Below, one piece after another: positions 1-11,701 of a stretch of DNA of 64,000 bases. The notes under the pieces were generated by a model, which saw only the letters and a list, made by a program, of their open reading frames with translations, was not told the origin of the DNA and did no database searches. The DNA comes from Turnera subulata (taxonomy: Eukaryota > Streptophyta > Magnoliopsida > Malpighiales > Passifloraceae). The DNA is taken from assembly GCA_028386065.3 (NCBI GenBank), contig JAKUCV010006153.1, positions 28,279 through 92,278 on the forward strand, given 5' to 3'. Within the stretch, counting starts at the first letter, position 1; every line of letters begins with the position of its first letter. The position numbers were made by a program, and so were the translations under genes.

Positions 1-1545
1 ACAATCATATACAAGCAAAAGATGCAGCGGAAGCAAAGGAAACTTAGCCAAGAACCACATGTGAAGCATATAAACCGTATAACAAATGTTACATACCTGT
101 AAGGTTAGGATCTTTCACCTAACTTGTGTAAGGAATCATCTAGACCAAGACGAAGGCTGGAACGAATCAGTTAGAGCAAGAAGAAGACCTGCTCCTCTAC
201 GGTATCCACACGAACCGTGATCTTCTCGGAATCGTCACACAAATCCAAGAACGAGCTCCCCGGACTGATGTGCTAGCAAGAGTAAAACCGGGGCTTGTGT
301 TTGTGGTGTTTTGGTGTTTTTTTCTTTCACAAAGAAAGGGGTAAGTGTGTGTTTTCTCAAGCTCTCAAGAACACTTCTCAAGGCTCAATACTCTGAATTT
401 TTCAGACCCAAAAACGTTGGATACACCTTGCATAGTCAGATTATGCTCTTTTTCTAATCCAACTCACAAAAGGTGGAAGACAAGGTGGCCAACACCTTTG
501 GCCACATGATTAAGATTCTCATCATCATATCCACCATTAAGCACAATGGAATACACATCACATGGCCTCAATAATGGTTCAATAAATCTGATATTTAGTG
601 AGCCAAACCACCCCAAAAACGTCCATGGTCCAACCACGGTCCAACCACACCCGGTACAACCATGGTCCAACCACGGTTCGACCATCTGCTCGAATCAATG
701 GTTCTATGTGTGTGACCCTGTAGGCACTTGTAACGTCCGGCAATAATTGTAAAATCCCATTTTACAATTATAAGCAAAGAGCGGCGTCTAGCAACACATC
801 ATTGCTACCCGAACGACAAGATCAGTATTGATTCTCTATGTCTCGGAATATGTCATTGTCCATTCGTCCCTTTATCAAGATTAAACCGAGACATGGAATA
901 TGTCAATCTCGTATATGTTTAATCTCGGTTTCTCGATCCTCGAGTTAACTGTGTAAAACGGATACCAATGATATCAACATATCATAATCCGAGCACGGCC
1001 GTGCATTTACAGTTCAACTCTATCAAGAAACCATCCGATAATATACCCGTTATATGGGTTGGACGAATCCCCTCTTGATCAATCAAAACCCACTACATAC
1101 TCGGCATATACCCAATGATTACCCTTATGTCCACCCAGTTACGGGTGACTAGGAATAATATCAAAGTACATGATTCATATGTTGGATACCTTGACGATCT
1201 CAGGTCGGAGGACAATCACATCTATAAGAACCACTAATGACATACATATAACGTTCCATGTAGGGTTCTTATGTGGGTCGGTCTAGTCCGCAAGTTCTCC
1301 AACTTGTACCCGTATGTAGAATTCATATCACATATAAATTCTCAACATACGCTAGTCTTGATTTATTATTACAACCCATCCATAATAATAATCGACTAGG
1401 GACATTTAAGAATATGAAATATTCTAGGGTTATAAGTATGTGCAAGTGTTTATCTCATAAACGATACTTATTGGAATAACGTTAAAGTGTATGTACATGA
1501 CTATAAGTAAACATCCATGATTGGCTTTTGGGCATATTACTAACA
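1..1545 (-). mobile_element. Ty1/copia-like LTR, truncated by window edge
   Basis: Read on the minus strand this block begins at 1545 with TGTTAGTAATATGCCCAAAA, a start typical of copia-type LTRs in my memory of plant repeats, and runs to the window edge, where a segment resembling an LTR end (ATGCAGCGGAAGC on plus, 22-34) is seen. No polypurine tract lies just outside the 1545 border, so this is more likely the first LTR of an element extending left, or a solo LTR, than a last LTR. No open reading frame of note. The family call is inference; the other border is not in view. Confidence 0.5.
622..685. repeat. Short tandem-like repeat inside the LTR
   Basis: The motif CCATGGTCCAACCACGG occurs twice about 37 bases apart, with a partial copy (TCCAACCAC) between them. 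The small open frames over this stretch come from the repeat and are not genes. Confidence 0.6.
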
Positions 1546-1841
1546 CATAGTTCGCGTTAAGTATCTTAATACTCTATGGACTGACTGTCAATGCTGCTTC
1601 CGTGGATTGCTAGTAAATCTGCTTAGCTTTCCAACAACAAATGCAATGTCTGGCCTTGTATAGATCATTGCATACTAACTTCAAGTTTGGATCAAATGGA
1701 GTAGAAATTGGAGAACTCTCAAATTTCTCAACTTATTGAGAATTTTCTTAATATAATAGGATTGTGACAATGTAATCCCATCACTACTCCTTCTAATCTT
1801 TATACTAAGAATTACGTTTACTTATCCCATATCTTTCATGT
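1546..1841. other. Intergenic, nothing recognised
   Basis: AT-rich single-copy-looking DNA between the copia-like LTR and the first unit of the 171-bp array. No open frame, hairpin or known repeat is evident. Confidence 0.5.
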
Positions 1842-2315
1842 AATTTGCCTCCTGAATTCTTTAGGATACATCCTATCACCGCAAGCTACGTACCACAATA
1901 TTTGGATGTTGATGGGAAAGACATCACTCGTCTCAACACCCTACTTGATTTCTTCGAGACATTGAGCCACTAGTATGTATATCATTTAGGGATAGGGAAA
2001 CATTGGTCAAGTCAATTGCCTCCTGAATTCTTTAGGATGTATCCTTTCGTTGCAGGTTATACATGACAATATCTGGATGTTGATGAGAGAGACATCACTT
2101 GTGTTAACACCCTATTTAATTTCTTCGAGATATTGTGCCACAAGTATTTATGTCATTCAGGAGAAGGGAATTATTGGTCAAGTCAATTGCCTCGTCAATT
2201 CTTTGGGATGCATCATTTCATCGCAGGTTGCACACCACTATATGTGGATGCTGATCGGAGATATATTATTTGTCTTAACACCCTATTTAATTTTTTCGAG
2301 ACATTGTGCCACAGG

Positions 2316-4040
2316 TGTGAGGGTTCGAGCCGAGATTTCGGCCCCCTCACTTTGTTCTTGTTCTAATCCAACAATCAAAGGAGTTGCCACAATAATTTAT
2401 TCCTTAAAAAAATCCGAGGAAAAACCTTTAGACATCAAACTTATGGGACCGATCTATTTAACCAAAGATTATTGGATTCAAGGGTTCGTCACGGATAGGA
2501 AGGTGTTAAGCACCTCATCCGTGCTGGGCAAAATCTTGTGCAATAAATCGATAAAAATGTATGCCTTTTTTAACTGTGCAAGTGCGGAAACAAGTAACAA
2601 CAACAAAATTAAATCTAATCTAGATTAAAACGGAAAAGTAAATATATTTGGGCTTGAGTCTCCCCCACTAGAAACCACCTATGTATCCAGGCAACTGGGT
2701 TCAAAGCACACATAGTTCTTACATGGCATCAAACAAATCACAACATCATATCAACAACAGACATCTCAACACACAAACAATACAAAAAATCAAAAAAGAT
2801 TTCGGGTTACCTCTTGTAGTCCTTCTCTAGCTCCTTGTTTGATTGGATTGTTTTCTCCACCAACTATCTTGCCACCTCTAGGTTCCACCTTGATCTACTC
2901 TTGATCTTCACTTACTGTGTGTTTTTTTATGCTAATCTCCACAAAATTTTCCTAGAATAACAGTAGAAAAAAAGTGTTTAAGAGCTTGGAGAAGTAAAGT
3001 TTCTCCAAGATTTGTCTAAGCTTATGGGGTGTGTATATTTTATGTTTTTTTTTTGGATTCTTTGGAAGTGAATAGGGGCTTTATTTATAGAGTTCTAAGA
3101 GTGCAGAGGTTGTGGACCTCATAGCGGACATGATTTTTGCTAAAAATCCGACCAGAGACGTGCAGAATCAAATTAATGGCCCAAAATCAAGCAAAATCCG
3201 CGTCAGAGGGACGCATGACCGCCCCAACATGACCTCCGGCAGCGGAGGTCTTGCTTCCTAATGCCGGTCATCACGAGATGACCGCGAACCGCTTGCTACA
3301 GTAACGCGCTCTCGCCTTTTTTAGCTCCCGATTCTCATTAATCCGAGGTGTCATTGATTTTTTTGGATCCTTTGGAAGTGAATAGGGAGGCTCTATTTAT
3401 AAAGTTCTAGGAGTGCAAAGGTTGTGGACCTCATTACGGACAAAATTTTTGCTAAAAATCCGACTAGAGGCGCGCAAAATCGAATTAATAGCCCAAAATC
3501 AAGCAAAATCCGCATCACAGGGATGCATGAGCGCCACAACATGACCGCCGGCAACGGCGATCTTGCTTCCTATGACCGGCAGTCATGGCGGTCATCTGAT
3601 GAATGCCCACCGATTGCTACAATAGCATGTTCTTGCCTTTTTTAGCTCTCAATTCTTATTAATCAGAGTTCTCATTGAACTTTTGCGTGAAATTAAAGCA
3701 GTCAGACCAGAAAACACTCCACACTTGCTAGCTACTCCTATCAATCACTCTAATTAACATTAGTACATCCTAATTAGCTCAAAATCATCTCTCTTTTTAC
3801 CACATTCTCACATTTCACAAAAAAAGTAATTTTAAATATGATTTTGTACGAAAATCAGAACTAAATGGGCTGCAGGAAATGTGTCCCTAATGGGCTAAAC
3901 TCCTGTGAATATCCATATTCCATTAGCTAAACCCATAAAACATTCTATGTCCAAAATTAAACCATCTAATTAACTTTGGATTAAAATATTCGAAGAGTCC
4001 CCATTAGTAAAATTTGAAAGTCCAAATTTGGGTATTCACA
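2316..4040 (-). mobile_element. Solo LTR inserted in the 171-bp array
   Basis: Starts TGTGAGGG and ends TATTCACA (inverted TGTGA/TCACA ends) and is flanked by the 5-base duplication ACAGG at 2311-2315 and 4041-4045. The 171-bp repeat is interrupted and resumes at exactly this point. No internal coding or second LTR is present, so it is a solo LTR of 1725 bp. A TATA-like signal reads on the minus strand (CTATAAATA type, near 3090 and 3400), so the element was probably minus-oriented. The family is not certain; the GGAAGGTGTTAAGCACC stretch near 2500 is like a motif common in plant Ty3-type LTRs. Confidence 0.85.
3055..3662. repeat. ~305-bp tandem duplication within the solo LTR
   Basis: 3055-3355 and 3358-3662 are diverged copies of one block, both starting near GGAT(T/C)CTTTGGAAGTGAATAG and both ending in CTTTTTTAGCTC followed by a similar AT-rich tail. 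Each copy includes the minus-strand TATA-like signal, so the LTR carries two candidate promoters in tandem. Confidence 0.85.
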
Positions 4041-4682
4041 ACAGGTATGTATGTCATTTAGTGGAAGAGAATCATTGGTCAAGTCAATTGCTTCCGAAGT
4101 TCTTTTGGATGCATCCTTTCATTCCATGTTGTACACCACAATATTTGGATGTTGACGAGAGAGACATCACCCGTCTCAACACCCTATTTGATTTATTCGA
4201 GACATTGTGCCATAAGTATGTATGTCATTTAGGGGAAAAAAATAATTGGTCAAGTTTATTGCCTCTTGAATTCTTCATAATGCATCCTTGCACCACAGGT
4301 TACCAACACAATAACTGAATGTTGGACGGGGTAGACATCACTTATCTCAACATCCTATTTCATTTCTTCGAGAAATTATGCCATAAGTATTTATATCATT
4401 TGGGAGAAGAGAGTCATTGGACAAGTCAATTGCCTCCTGAAGTCCTCAAGATGCATCCTTTCAATGCAAGTTACACTCCACAATATATGGATATTAATGG
4501 GATAGACATCACTCGTCTCAACACCCTTTGGTTTCTTCGAGACATTGTGCTAGAGGTATGTATGCCAATTAGGGGAGAGGAATCATTGGTCAAGTCAATT
4601 GTCTCTTGAATTCTTCAAGATGCATCCTTTCACTACAAGTTACACGCCATAATATCTAATAGGAGAGACATCACTCGTCAAC

Positions 4683-4815
4683 AACCACTTATCCCACTCC
4701 CTCCCTCCTCCAAACCCCCAATGCTTCCTAATTTTTTTGAGATGGTCACTACGCAACACTTGCTTCGGGTGTTAAAAAAAAAAACACTTACTTCCACTCG
4801 TCCGTATGAATGGGT
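4683..4815. other. Non-array segment shared with 6858-7037
   Basis: C-rich stretch followed by TTTTTTGAGATGGT and an ACACTTGCTTC motif, ending at a ATGAATGGG motif where array sequence resumes. The same order is found at 6858-7037 around the poly-C tract. This suggests that a junction segment was duplicated along with the array. Confidence 0.65.
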
Positions 4816-5228
4816 CCACACCTTATTTCATTTCTATAGGACATTGTGCCACAAGTGAATACCTCATTCAGGAGTGGAGAATGAATAGTCAAGTCAATTG
4901 GCTCTTGAATTCTTCAGGATGCATCCTTTCAAGGCAGGTTACACACCACAATATCTAAATGTTGATGGGAGAGACATCACTCATCTTAACACCCTATTTG
5001 ATTTCTTTGACATTGTACCATAAGTATGTATGTCATGTAAGGGAATAGAGTCATTGGTCAAGTCAATTGCCTCTTGAATTCTTCAAGATGCGGCCTTCTG
5101 CCACAAGTTACACGCCATAATATCTTGATGCTAATACGAGTGACATCACTTTTCTCAACACCCTATTTAATTTTTTCGAGACATTATGCCACATGTATGT
5201 ATGTCATCTAGGGAAAGAGAATCATTGA

Positions 5229-5925
5229 TTTTCTAAAATAAGAAAAAAAAATTTCAGAGCACTAAAATAATTGAAAACAGTTAGTTATAAGAAATGATTA
5301 CATGAAAATAAAAAAAAATTTATAAAAAGCAACAATATGTTAAAAAAGAGGAAATATTTATTTTCGTATAACAACCTTCTCAAACTATAACAAATATTAC
5401 TCTATCAAAATTGTTAGAAGAAAAAAATAAAAGAAATAATTAAAAAAAGGAGAAAGAGAATTTACATAATTTTTTTTTGACAAACTTATGCCTCTTCACC
5501 AAGACAAAAGTGAACTGAAATTCATTGATAGAAACTTCTCACAACGAAATTGAAGATTATTTTTAAATTTTCAGTACAATTACTAAAAAAGAAAAGGTTA
5601 TAGAAAATATTATAGATAAAATAAAAAATGCATAGGTGATGAAAGTAAAAAAAAAAACGTCAAAGATATTTACCGGCACACAATTACATGCTAAGATTAT
5701 AAAATCATATTTCATGTGGATTAAAATAAATAATATATAAATGTATAAAAAAGAAGTAGAAGAAAATAAATATGAAATCTTCGCAAGTTATATTGTCATT
5801 TCAAAATATATAAAAAAACTGATTATTCGAAGCTCGATATAACACATTAGTAAATATTAAAACTTAAAATTTCTAACTTGAACAAATAAAAAAAATTTTA
5901 TAAAAAATTAATATTTCTCTTATTT
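5229..5925. repeat. AT-rich array flank, copy 1
   Basis: Directly follows array A. It is an imperfect copy of 9809-10445, which directly follows array B: both open with a TTCTAAAATAA motif, then ATTAAAATAATTG-like and TTAGTTATAAGAAATGATT motifs in the same order. Array plus flank were therefore duplicated together. No gene is visible. Confidence 0.8.
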
Positions 5926-6480
5926 TGAGGAGACTTATTTCAATTTTATCCCCTTAAGCCAAGGTGGCAAGGCATGATTAGACGAACTGTCAATGTCAAA
6001 ATTTATTATAAAAACTTAAAAACATAAATTTTAGGCTTAATATGACAAAAAGATTGTCAAATTTGCTTGTTTTTTTTTTTAAAACAAATTGTCAAAATGT
6101 TATATCACGAGACTTTTGTGCTGTGACGCACGGAACAAGTTATTGAATTTCCATTTTAAGATACAGAGTCTTATGCTAACGTATTTATACATCATGGAAT
6201 GTAAGCCCAAAGTAAAGAGAAGAGAATAAGGCATGTACACGTCATTGATGAAGAGTAGTTATTATGGAGAAAAATAAGATATATATAATATTTCTCTTAT
6301 TTTGGGGAGACTGATTTTAATTTTGTCACCTAAGGCTAAGGTGACAAGGCTTGATTAGACGAATTTTCAATGTCAAAATTTGTTATAAAAGTCGAAGAAC
6401 ACAAATTTTAGGCTTAATGTGACAAAAAAATTGAAAATTTTGTTTGATTTTTGTAAAAAAAATTGTCAAGTATCTTCACG
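5926..6480. repeat. Two direct copies of a ~160-bp AT-rich block
   Basis: 5926-6080 and 6294-6470 share CTTATTTTG(A/G)GGAGACT, then a 'GATTAGACGAA' motif and TTAGGCTTAAT(A/G)TGACAAAAA. The spacer of about 210 bases is unlike them. Non-coding. Confidence 0.75.
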
Positions 6481-6894
6481 TCACCGATAGAGAGGAGGAC
6501 CATCATCTTTGAAATAGAAATCGCTGGGAAACATACAAAGGCTCACAATGTATAGATTCTACTACTGTTAATGTTTTTAACAAAAAGATGCTTCTGAGGT
6601 GGGATGTCGGGAGAGACATTTAATATTGGGTTTCTGTGTGAGACTTTATTGGTTCCATTACAGGAAAAAATTATAATCATCTTGAATTTATCTACTGCTC
6701 TATTTGAACCCAACAGAAGAAAGTGAGCCAAGACACCCCATGTTGGTCTGAACAGCATGGTAGCGAATAAGAGAGAATAACCATTATAAATAGAATAAGC
6801 CATCCCAGGCCAAACTAAAGGAAGTTTGTATATGATTTTATTAAACCAACAATCACTTATCCTACTTCTCCCTCCCCAACCACCCTCCCTAAAC

Positions 6895-6895
<1 letters not shown>
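6481..6895. other. Spacer, no gene supported
   Basis: A minus-strand open frame of 117 codons covers 6543-6896 but starts inside the C-rich tract, has no recognisable domain and no support from neighbours. I treat it as chance. Confidence 0.5.

Positions 6896-6967
<72 letters not shown>
6896..6967. repeat. Poly-C homopolymer, 72 bases
   Basis: An uninterrupted run of 72 C on the plus strand (G on minus), bounded by CTAAACA on the left and TCCCCCATTC on the right. It lies at a junction segment that also exists, without the long run, near 4683-4815. It may be real (i-motif/G-quadruplex forming) or an assembly or sequencing expansion. Confidence 0.95.
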
Positions 6968-6970
<3 letters not shown>

Positions 6971-7037
6971 CCCATTCTTTCCAGCTTTTTTGAGATGGTT
7001 ATTGCCAAACACTTGCTTCCAGTCGACCGCATGAATG

Positions 7038-9808
7038 GGGCAGGTTACACACCATAATATCTAAATGTTGATGGGAGAGACATCAGTCGTCTTGACACCT
7101 TATTTGATTTCTTCGAGACATTGTGCCATAGGTATATATGTCATTTAGGAGAAGAGAGTCATTGGTCAAGCCAATTGTCTCTTGAATTCTTCAGGATGCA
7201 TCCTTGTGTAACAAGTTACACTACACAATATTTGGATGTTGATGTGAGAGACATCACTCATCTCAACACCCTATTTGATTTCTTTAAGAAATTGTACCAC
7301 AAGTATATATGTCATCTAGGGGAGAAGAAATATTAATTAGGTCAATTGCCTCTTGAATTCTTCAAGATACATCTTTGCACTGCAGGTTACACACCACAAT
7401 ATCTAGATAATGATGGGAGAGACATCACACATCTCAACATCCTATTTTATTTCTTCGAGATATTTTTCCACAAGTGTGTATGCCATTTAGAGGAAGAGAA
7501 TTATTGGTCACGCTAATTGCCTCCTGAATTTTTCCTGATGCATCCTTTCATCACAGGTTACACACCACAATATCTGGATGCAGATGAGAGAGACATTACT
7601 CATCTCAACACTCTATTTGATTTCTTCGAGACAATGTTCCATAAGTATGTATGTCATTTAGGGTAAGAGAAATATTGGTCAATTCAATTGCCTCTTGAAT
7701 TCTTCAGGATGCATCTATTCGTTGTAGGTTATAAAGGACAATACATGAATTTTGATGGGAAAGACATTGATTTCTTTGAGACATCGTGCCACAAGTATTT
7801 ATGTCATTCAAGGGAAGAGAATCATTTGTGAAATCAATTGCCTCCTGAATTCTTCAGGATGCATCCTTTCATTGCAGGTTACGCACCACTATATATAGAT
7901 GCTAATGGGAGATACATCATTTGTCTTAACATCTTATTTGATTTTTTGGAGATATTGTGCCACAAGTATGTATTTCATTTAGGGGAAGAGAAATATTGAT
8001 CACGTCAATTGCCTCCTGAATTCTTCATGATGCATCCTTTCACTGCAGGTGACACACGACAATATATGGATGCTAATGAGAAACAAATCACTCGTCTCAA
8101 CACCGTATTTGATTTCTTTGAGACATTTTGCAAAAAAATATTTATGTAATTCAAGGTTAGAGAAGCATTGGTCAAGTCAATTGCGTCCTGAATTCTTCAG
8201 AATGCATCCTTTCGCCGCAAGTTACACACCACTATATGTGGATGTTAATGGGAGACACCAAAGTCTCCTCGGGTGGCCTCAGACACCGGATTTCAAAGTT
8301 CACGAGACTTAGAGACCAGGAAGTGTATTCACTTTCGGGGATCCCACTCCCTAGACGCTACTGCTTCCTGTGCAGGACGTTCCCCGCCGTATCCATTGAC
8401 CTCTTTACCTCTTGGTCACGTTTTGCCTTTGGACTTTCGGGGAACAACGGCCGCCTTCTTGTGGCCTGAGTATCCGTGTATCACTTGGATGGCCTCTTCC
8501 TTCGAGTATGGAGTGGGAAAGGTGCCTGCTCGCAAATCATTCCCTTAACACCCTATTCAATTTTTTCGAGACATTGTGTCACAAGTATGTATATCATTTA
8601 AGGGAGAAGAAACATTAATCAAGTTAATTGCCTCCTGAATTCTTCAGGATGCATCCTTTCACTGTAGGTTACAAATGACAATATACTGATGCTGATGGAA
8701 AGACATCACTCGTCTAAATACCCTATTTGATTTCTTCGAGACATTGTGCCACAAATATTCATGTAATTCAGGATTAGAGTAGCATTGGTCAAGTCAATTG
8801 CCTCCTAAATTCTTCAGAAAGCATCATTTTACTGCAGGTTACACACCACTATAAGTGGATGTTAATAGGAGATACATCATTCGTCTTAACACCCCATTTG
8901 ATTTTTTCAGGGAGTGGTGCCATACGTATGTATGTCATTTAGGGGAAGAGAATCATTGGTCAAGCCAATTACCTCTTGAATTCTTAAAGATGCATCCTTA
9001 CATTGCAGGTTACTCACCACAGTGTATGGATGCTAATGGGAGAGACAACACTCGTCTCAACATCCTATTTGACTTCTACGAGACATTTTGCCACAAGTAT
9101 GCATATCATTTTAGGAAAGAGAGTCATTGTCCAAGTCAGTTGCCTCCTAAATTCTTTATAATGCATCCTTTCGCCGCAAAATACACACCACAAAATTTGG
9201 ATGCTGATGGGAGAGACATCATTCCTCTCAACATCCTATTTGATTACTTTGAGACGTTATGCCATATGTATGTATGTCATTTAGGATTAGAGAATCGTTG
9301 GTCAAGTTGTTAGCCTCCGGAATTTTTAGGATACATCCTTGCACCTCAGATTACACACCATAATAACTGAATGCTGATGGGAAAGACATCACTCATCTCA
9401 ACATCCTATTTGATTTCTTCGTGATATTATGCCACAATTATTTATGTCATTTGGGGGAAAAGAGTCATTTGTCAAGTCAATTGCTTCTTGAATTCTTCAA
9501 GATGCATCTTTTCATTACAGGTTACACACCGCAATATCTGGATGTTAATAGGAGAGACATCACTCGTCTCAACATCATGTTTGGTTTCTTCGAGACATTG
9601 TGCCACAAATATGTATGTCATTTAGAGGAAAAGAATCATTGGTCAAGTCATTTGCCTCTTGAATTCATCAAGATGCATCCTTTCGCCACAGGTTATACAC
9701 CATAATATCTCGATGGTGATGGGAAAGACATCACTCATCTCAACATCCTATTTGATTTCTTTGAGACAATGTGCCACATGTATGTATGTCATTTAGGGAA
9801 GAGAATCA
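7038..9808 (+). repeat. 171-bp tandem repeat array B (57-codon unit)
   Basis: About fifteen units, with landmark spacing of 170-171 bases measured at 9044, 9215, 9385, 9556 and 9727. Longest open stretch is 152 codons at 8855-9313, spanning more than two and a half units in one frame; 9421-9705 gives 94 more. Each unit contains an acceptor-like edge (TTTCATTGCAG followed by GTTACACACC) and a donor-like edge (ACAAGTATGTATG), about 90 bases apart. One unit near 7750 lacks about 20 bases and one is split by the 8258-8535 insert. No known protein family is recognised. Confidence 0.85.
8258..8535. other. GC-richer foreign insert in array B
   Basis: A 278-bp stretch that breaks one 171-bp unit after GGGAGACA and lets it resume at ATCATTC with almost no loss. 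It is clearly richer in G+C than its surroundings, has no repeat ends and no target duplication that I can see. That pattern fits end-joining capture of filler DNA, such as an organelle fragment, but I do not recognise the source. Short open frames in it are not convincing. Confidence 0.6.
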
Positions 9809-10445
9809 TTGACCTTCTAAAATAAAAAAAATATCTCAGGGCATTAAAATAATTGTAAACACTTAGTTATAAGAAATGATTCTATGAAAATAAAAAGAAA
9901 TTTTTATAGAATGCAGCAATATGTCAAAAAAAAGGAAATAAAATATTTATTTTCATATAGTAACCTTCTTAAAATTTTAAAAAATATTACACTATCTAAA
10001 GTATTAAAATAAAAAATTTAAAAGAAAGAAATAAACAAAGGAGAGAGAAAACTTATATAAATCTTTTAATAAACTCATTAATAGAAACTTTTCAAAACGA
10101 AATTGAAGATTATGTTTAAATTTCCAATAAAATCACTAAGAAAGAAAAAATTATATATAAAAATAAAATCTAGATAGATGATGAATTGTAAAAAAGCATC
10201 AAAGATAATTACTTGCACACAATTACAAGCTCAGATTATACAAAATCATATTTCGTGAGGATTAAAACGAATAATATATAAATGTATAAAAAGAAGTAAA
10301 AGAAAATAATTAATATGAAATCTTCACAAGTTATAATGTCACTTGAAAAACAAAAACTCTTTACTATAAACTCTATATAACACATAAGTAAATATTAAAA
10401 ATTAAAATTATTGACACAAACAAATAAAAATTTTGTTATAAAAAG
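9809..10445. repeat. AT-rich array flank, copy 2
   Basis: Follows array B and matches 5229-5925 in motif order (see that entry), with many substitutions and small indels. Non-coding. Confidence 0.8.
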
Positions 10446-11281
10446 TTATTATAGAGGAATATAAGATATAAATAAATAGTTCAAGCCTTTTTCAAAAAAA
10501 AAATCAATTACATACAATCGTTATATAACCAAAAAATTTTAAAAACATTAAGTCTTAAAATGAGTAGTATCTATGTTGAAAAGAATTGAAAAAAAAAGTA
10601 ATAGAGAACTCATATCAGTTTTTTGTAAAAATTATTATTTTATAAAAATATGAAAAAAAATTTTTTCGACGTAAGATCTGTATGTGAAGGAAAGAAAGAG
10701 TATGAATGAAAATTTGATATGAATTTCTAAAGTAGACCACGTCTTAGGGAAAAAATTAAAAATATTTTTTTAAGGAGATATAAAGTAGATACAGATTACA
10801 AATTAAAATTTAAATTATAGATGAGTGACTAAATAAAGATAAATATAGAAAATGATTATATATGCATATTTATATATATATATATTAAATATATATAAAT
10901 GATAAATTCATCCAAAAAATTAATACAATAACTAACCTCTTACGACAATTTTTAAAAATATAAAACAATTGTATATCTTATGGAAAAAAATAAATAAAAT
11001 TACAAGCTAAAATTGAAGAAATTAAGGAAATATAAATTTAAGGTAAATATTATATTCCTTAAATATGTTTTAAAACTTATTAATATTATCCCTTTATAAT
11101 TGGAGGTGGATGTTACAAGTCAAGGGCTAGTGTAAATATATAATAAATAGTACTGTAAAAGATTAATTATAAAAAAGCTAGAGTAAAGGGAGAAGGTATT
11201 GAGAGAAAATTAATAGATTATGTATCCTACAGTGATTTTTTAAATCTGGAAAAAAATTATGCTTTCTTCGTTGTTATAAAT

Positions 11282-11329
<48 letters not shown>

Positions 11330-11701
11330 AGAAATAAAATTGAACGAATAAAAAATAACTATCAATCCAAAAAGCTAATGTCTCATAAAAGAACATAGAA
11401 AATTTGATTTATAAAAGTTTTACATAAGAAAAAAATGAACTTTAAAACTTAAATTTACTAATTCAAATAAAAAAGAAGAATGTTCCATAAAATTATAAAA
11501 ATAATTTTCTTTAAAAATAAAATTATAGAAAAATAAATAAATACAAAATCAATCCTCAGGTGATGTCCTATAATTATTCATAATATTACTGTTCCTATCC
11601 AAAAATCAATTAAAACTATAACTTACACTATATGTAAGACTACAAATTTAATTAAAAATAATAAAAATATGTAGACCACTATGCATAATTAAGAGATGAA
11701 C
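10446..11701. other. AT-rich intergenic DNA with (TA)n
   Basis: Very AT-rich, no gene seen. A pure TA microsatellite runs from about 11283 to 11326, and a shorter TA-rich tract lies at 10868-10900. Confidence 0.7.

Larger units (their letters stand above)
1842..5228 (+). repeat. 171-bp tandem repeat array A (57-codon unit)
   Basis: About ten diverged head-to-tail units, recognised by the landmark GACATCACTCGTCTCAACAC near 1920, 2090, 2262, 4162, 4334, 4505, 4665, 4970 and 5140. The usual unit is close to 171 bases, a multiple of three, and the consensus is open in one frame; open stretches of 96 codons each lie at 4028-4318 and 4319-4609, separated by one stop. Translated landmarks are LNTLFDFFETLCHKY and HWSSQLPPEFF, which I do not recognise. 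The array is split by a solo LTR (2316-4040), and one unit near 4670-4815 is broken by non-array sequence. Units carry many stops and small indels, so today this looks like a decayed satellite or a decayed repeat-coding exon rather than a working gene. Confidence 0.85.

Noticed and set aside
6543..6896. 117-codon minus-strand open frame
   Set aside because: Starts in the C-rich tract, no domain, and lies in duplicated spacer DNA.
1842..9808. CRISPR array
   Set aside because: Plant nuclear DNA; the repeats are contiguous 171-bp units without spacers.
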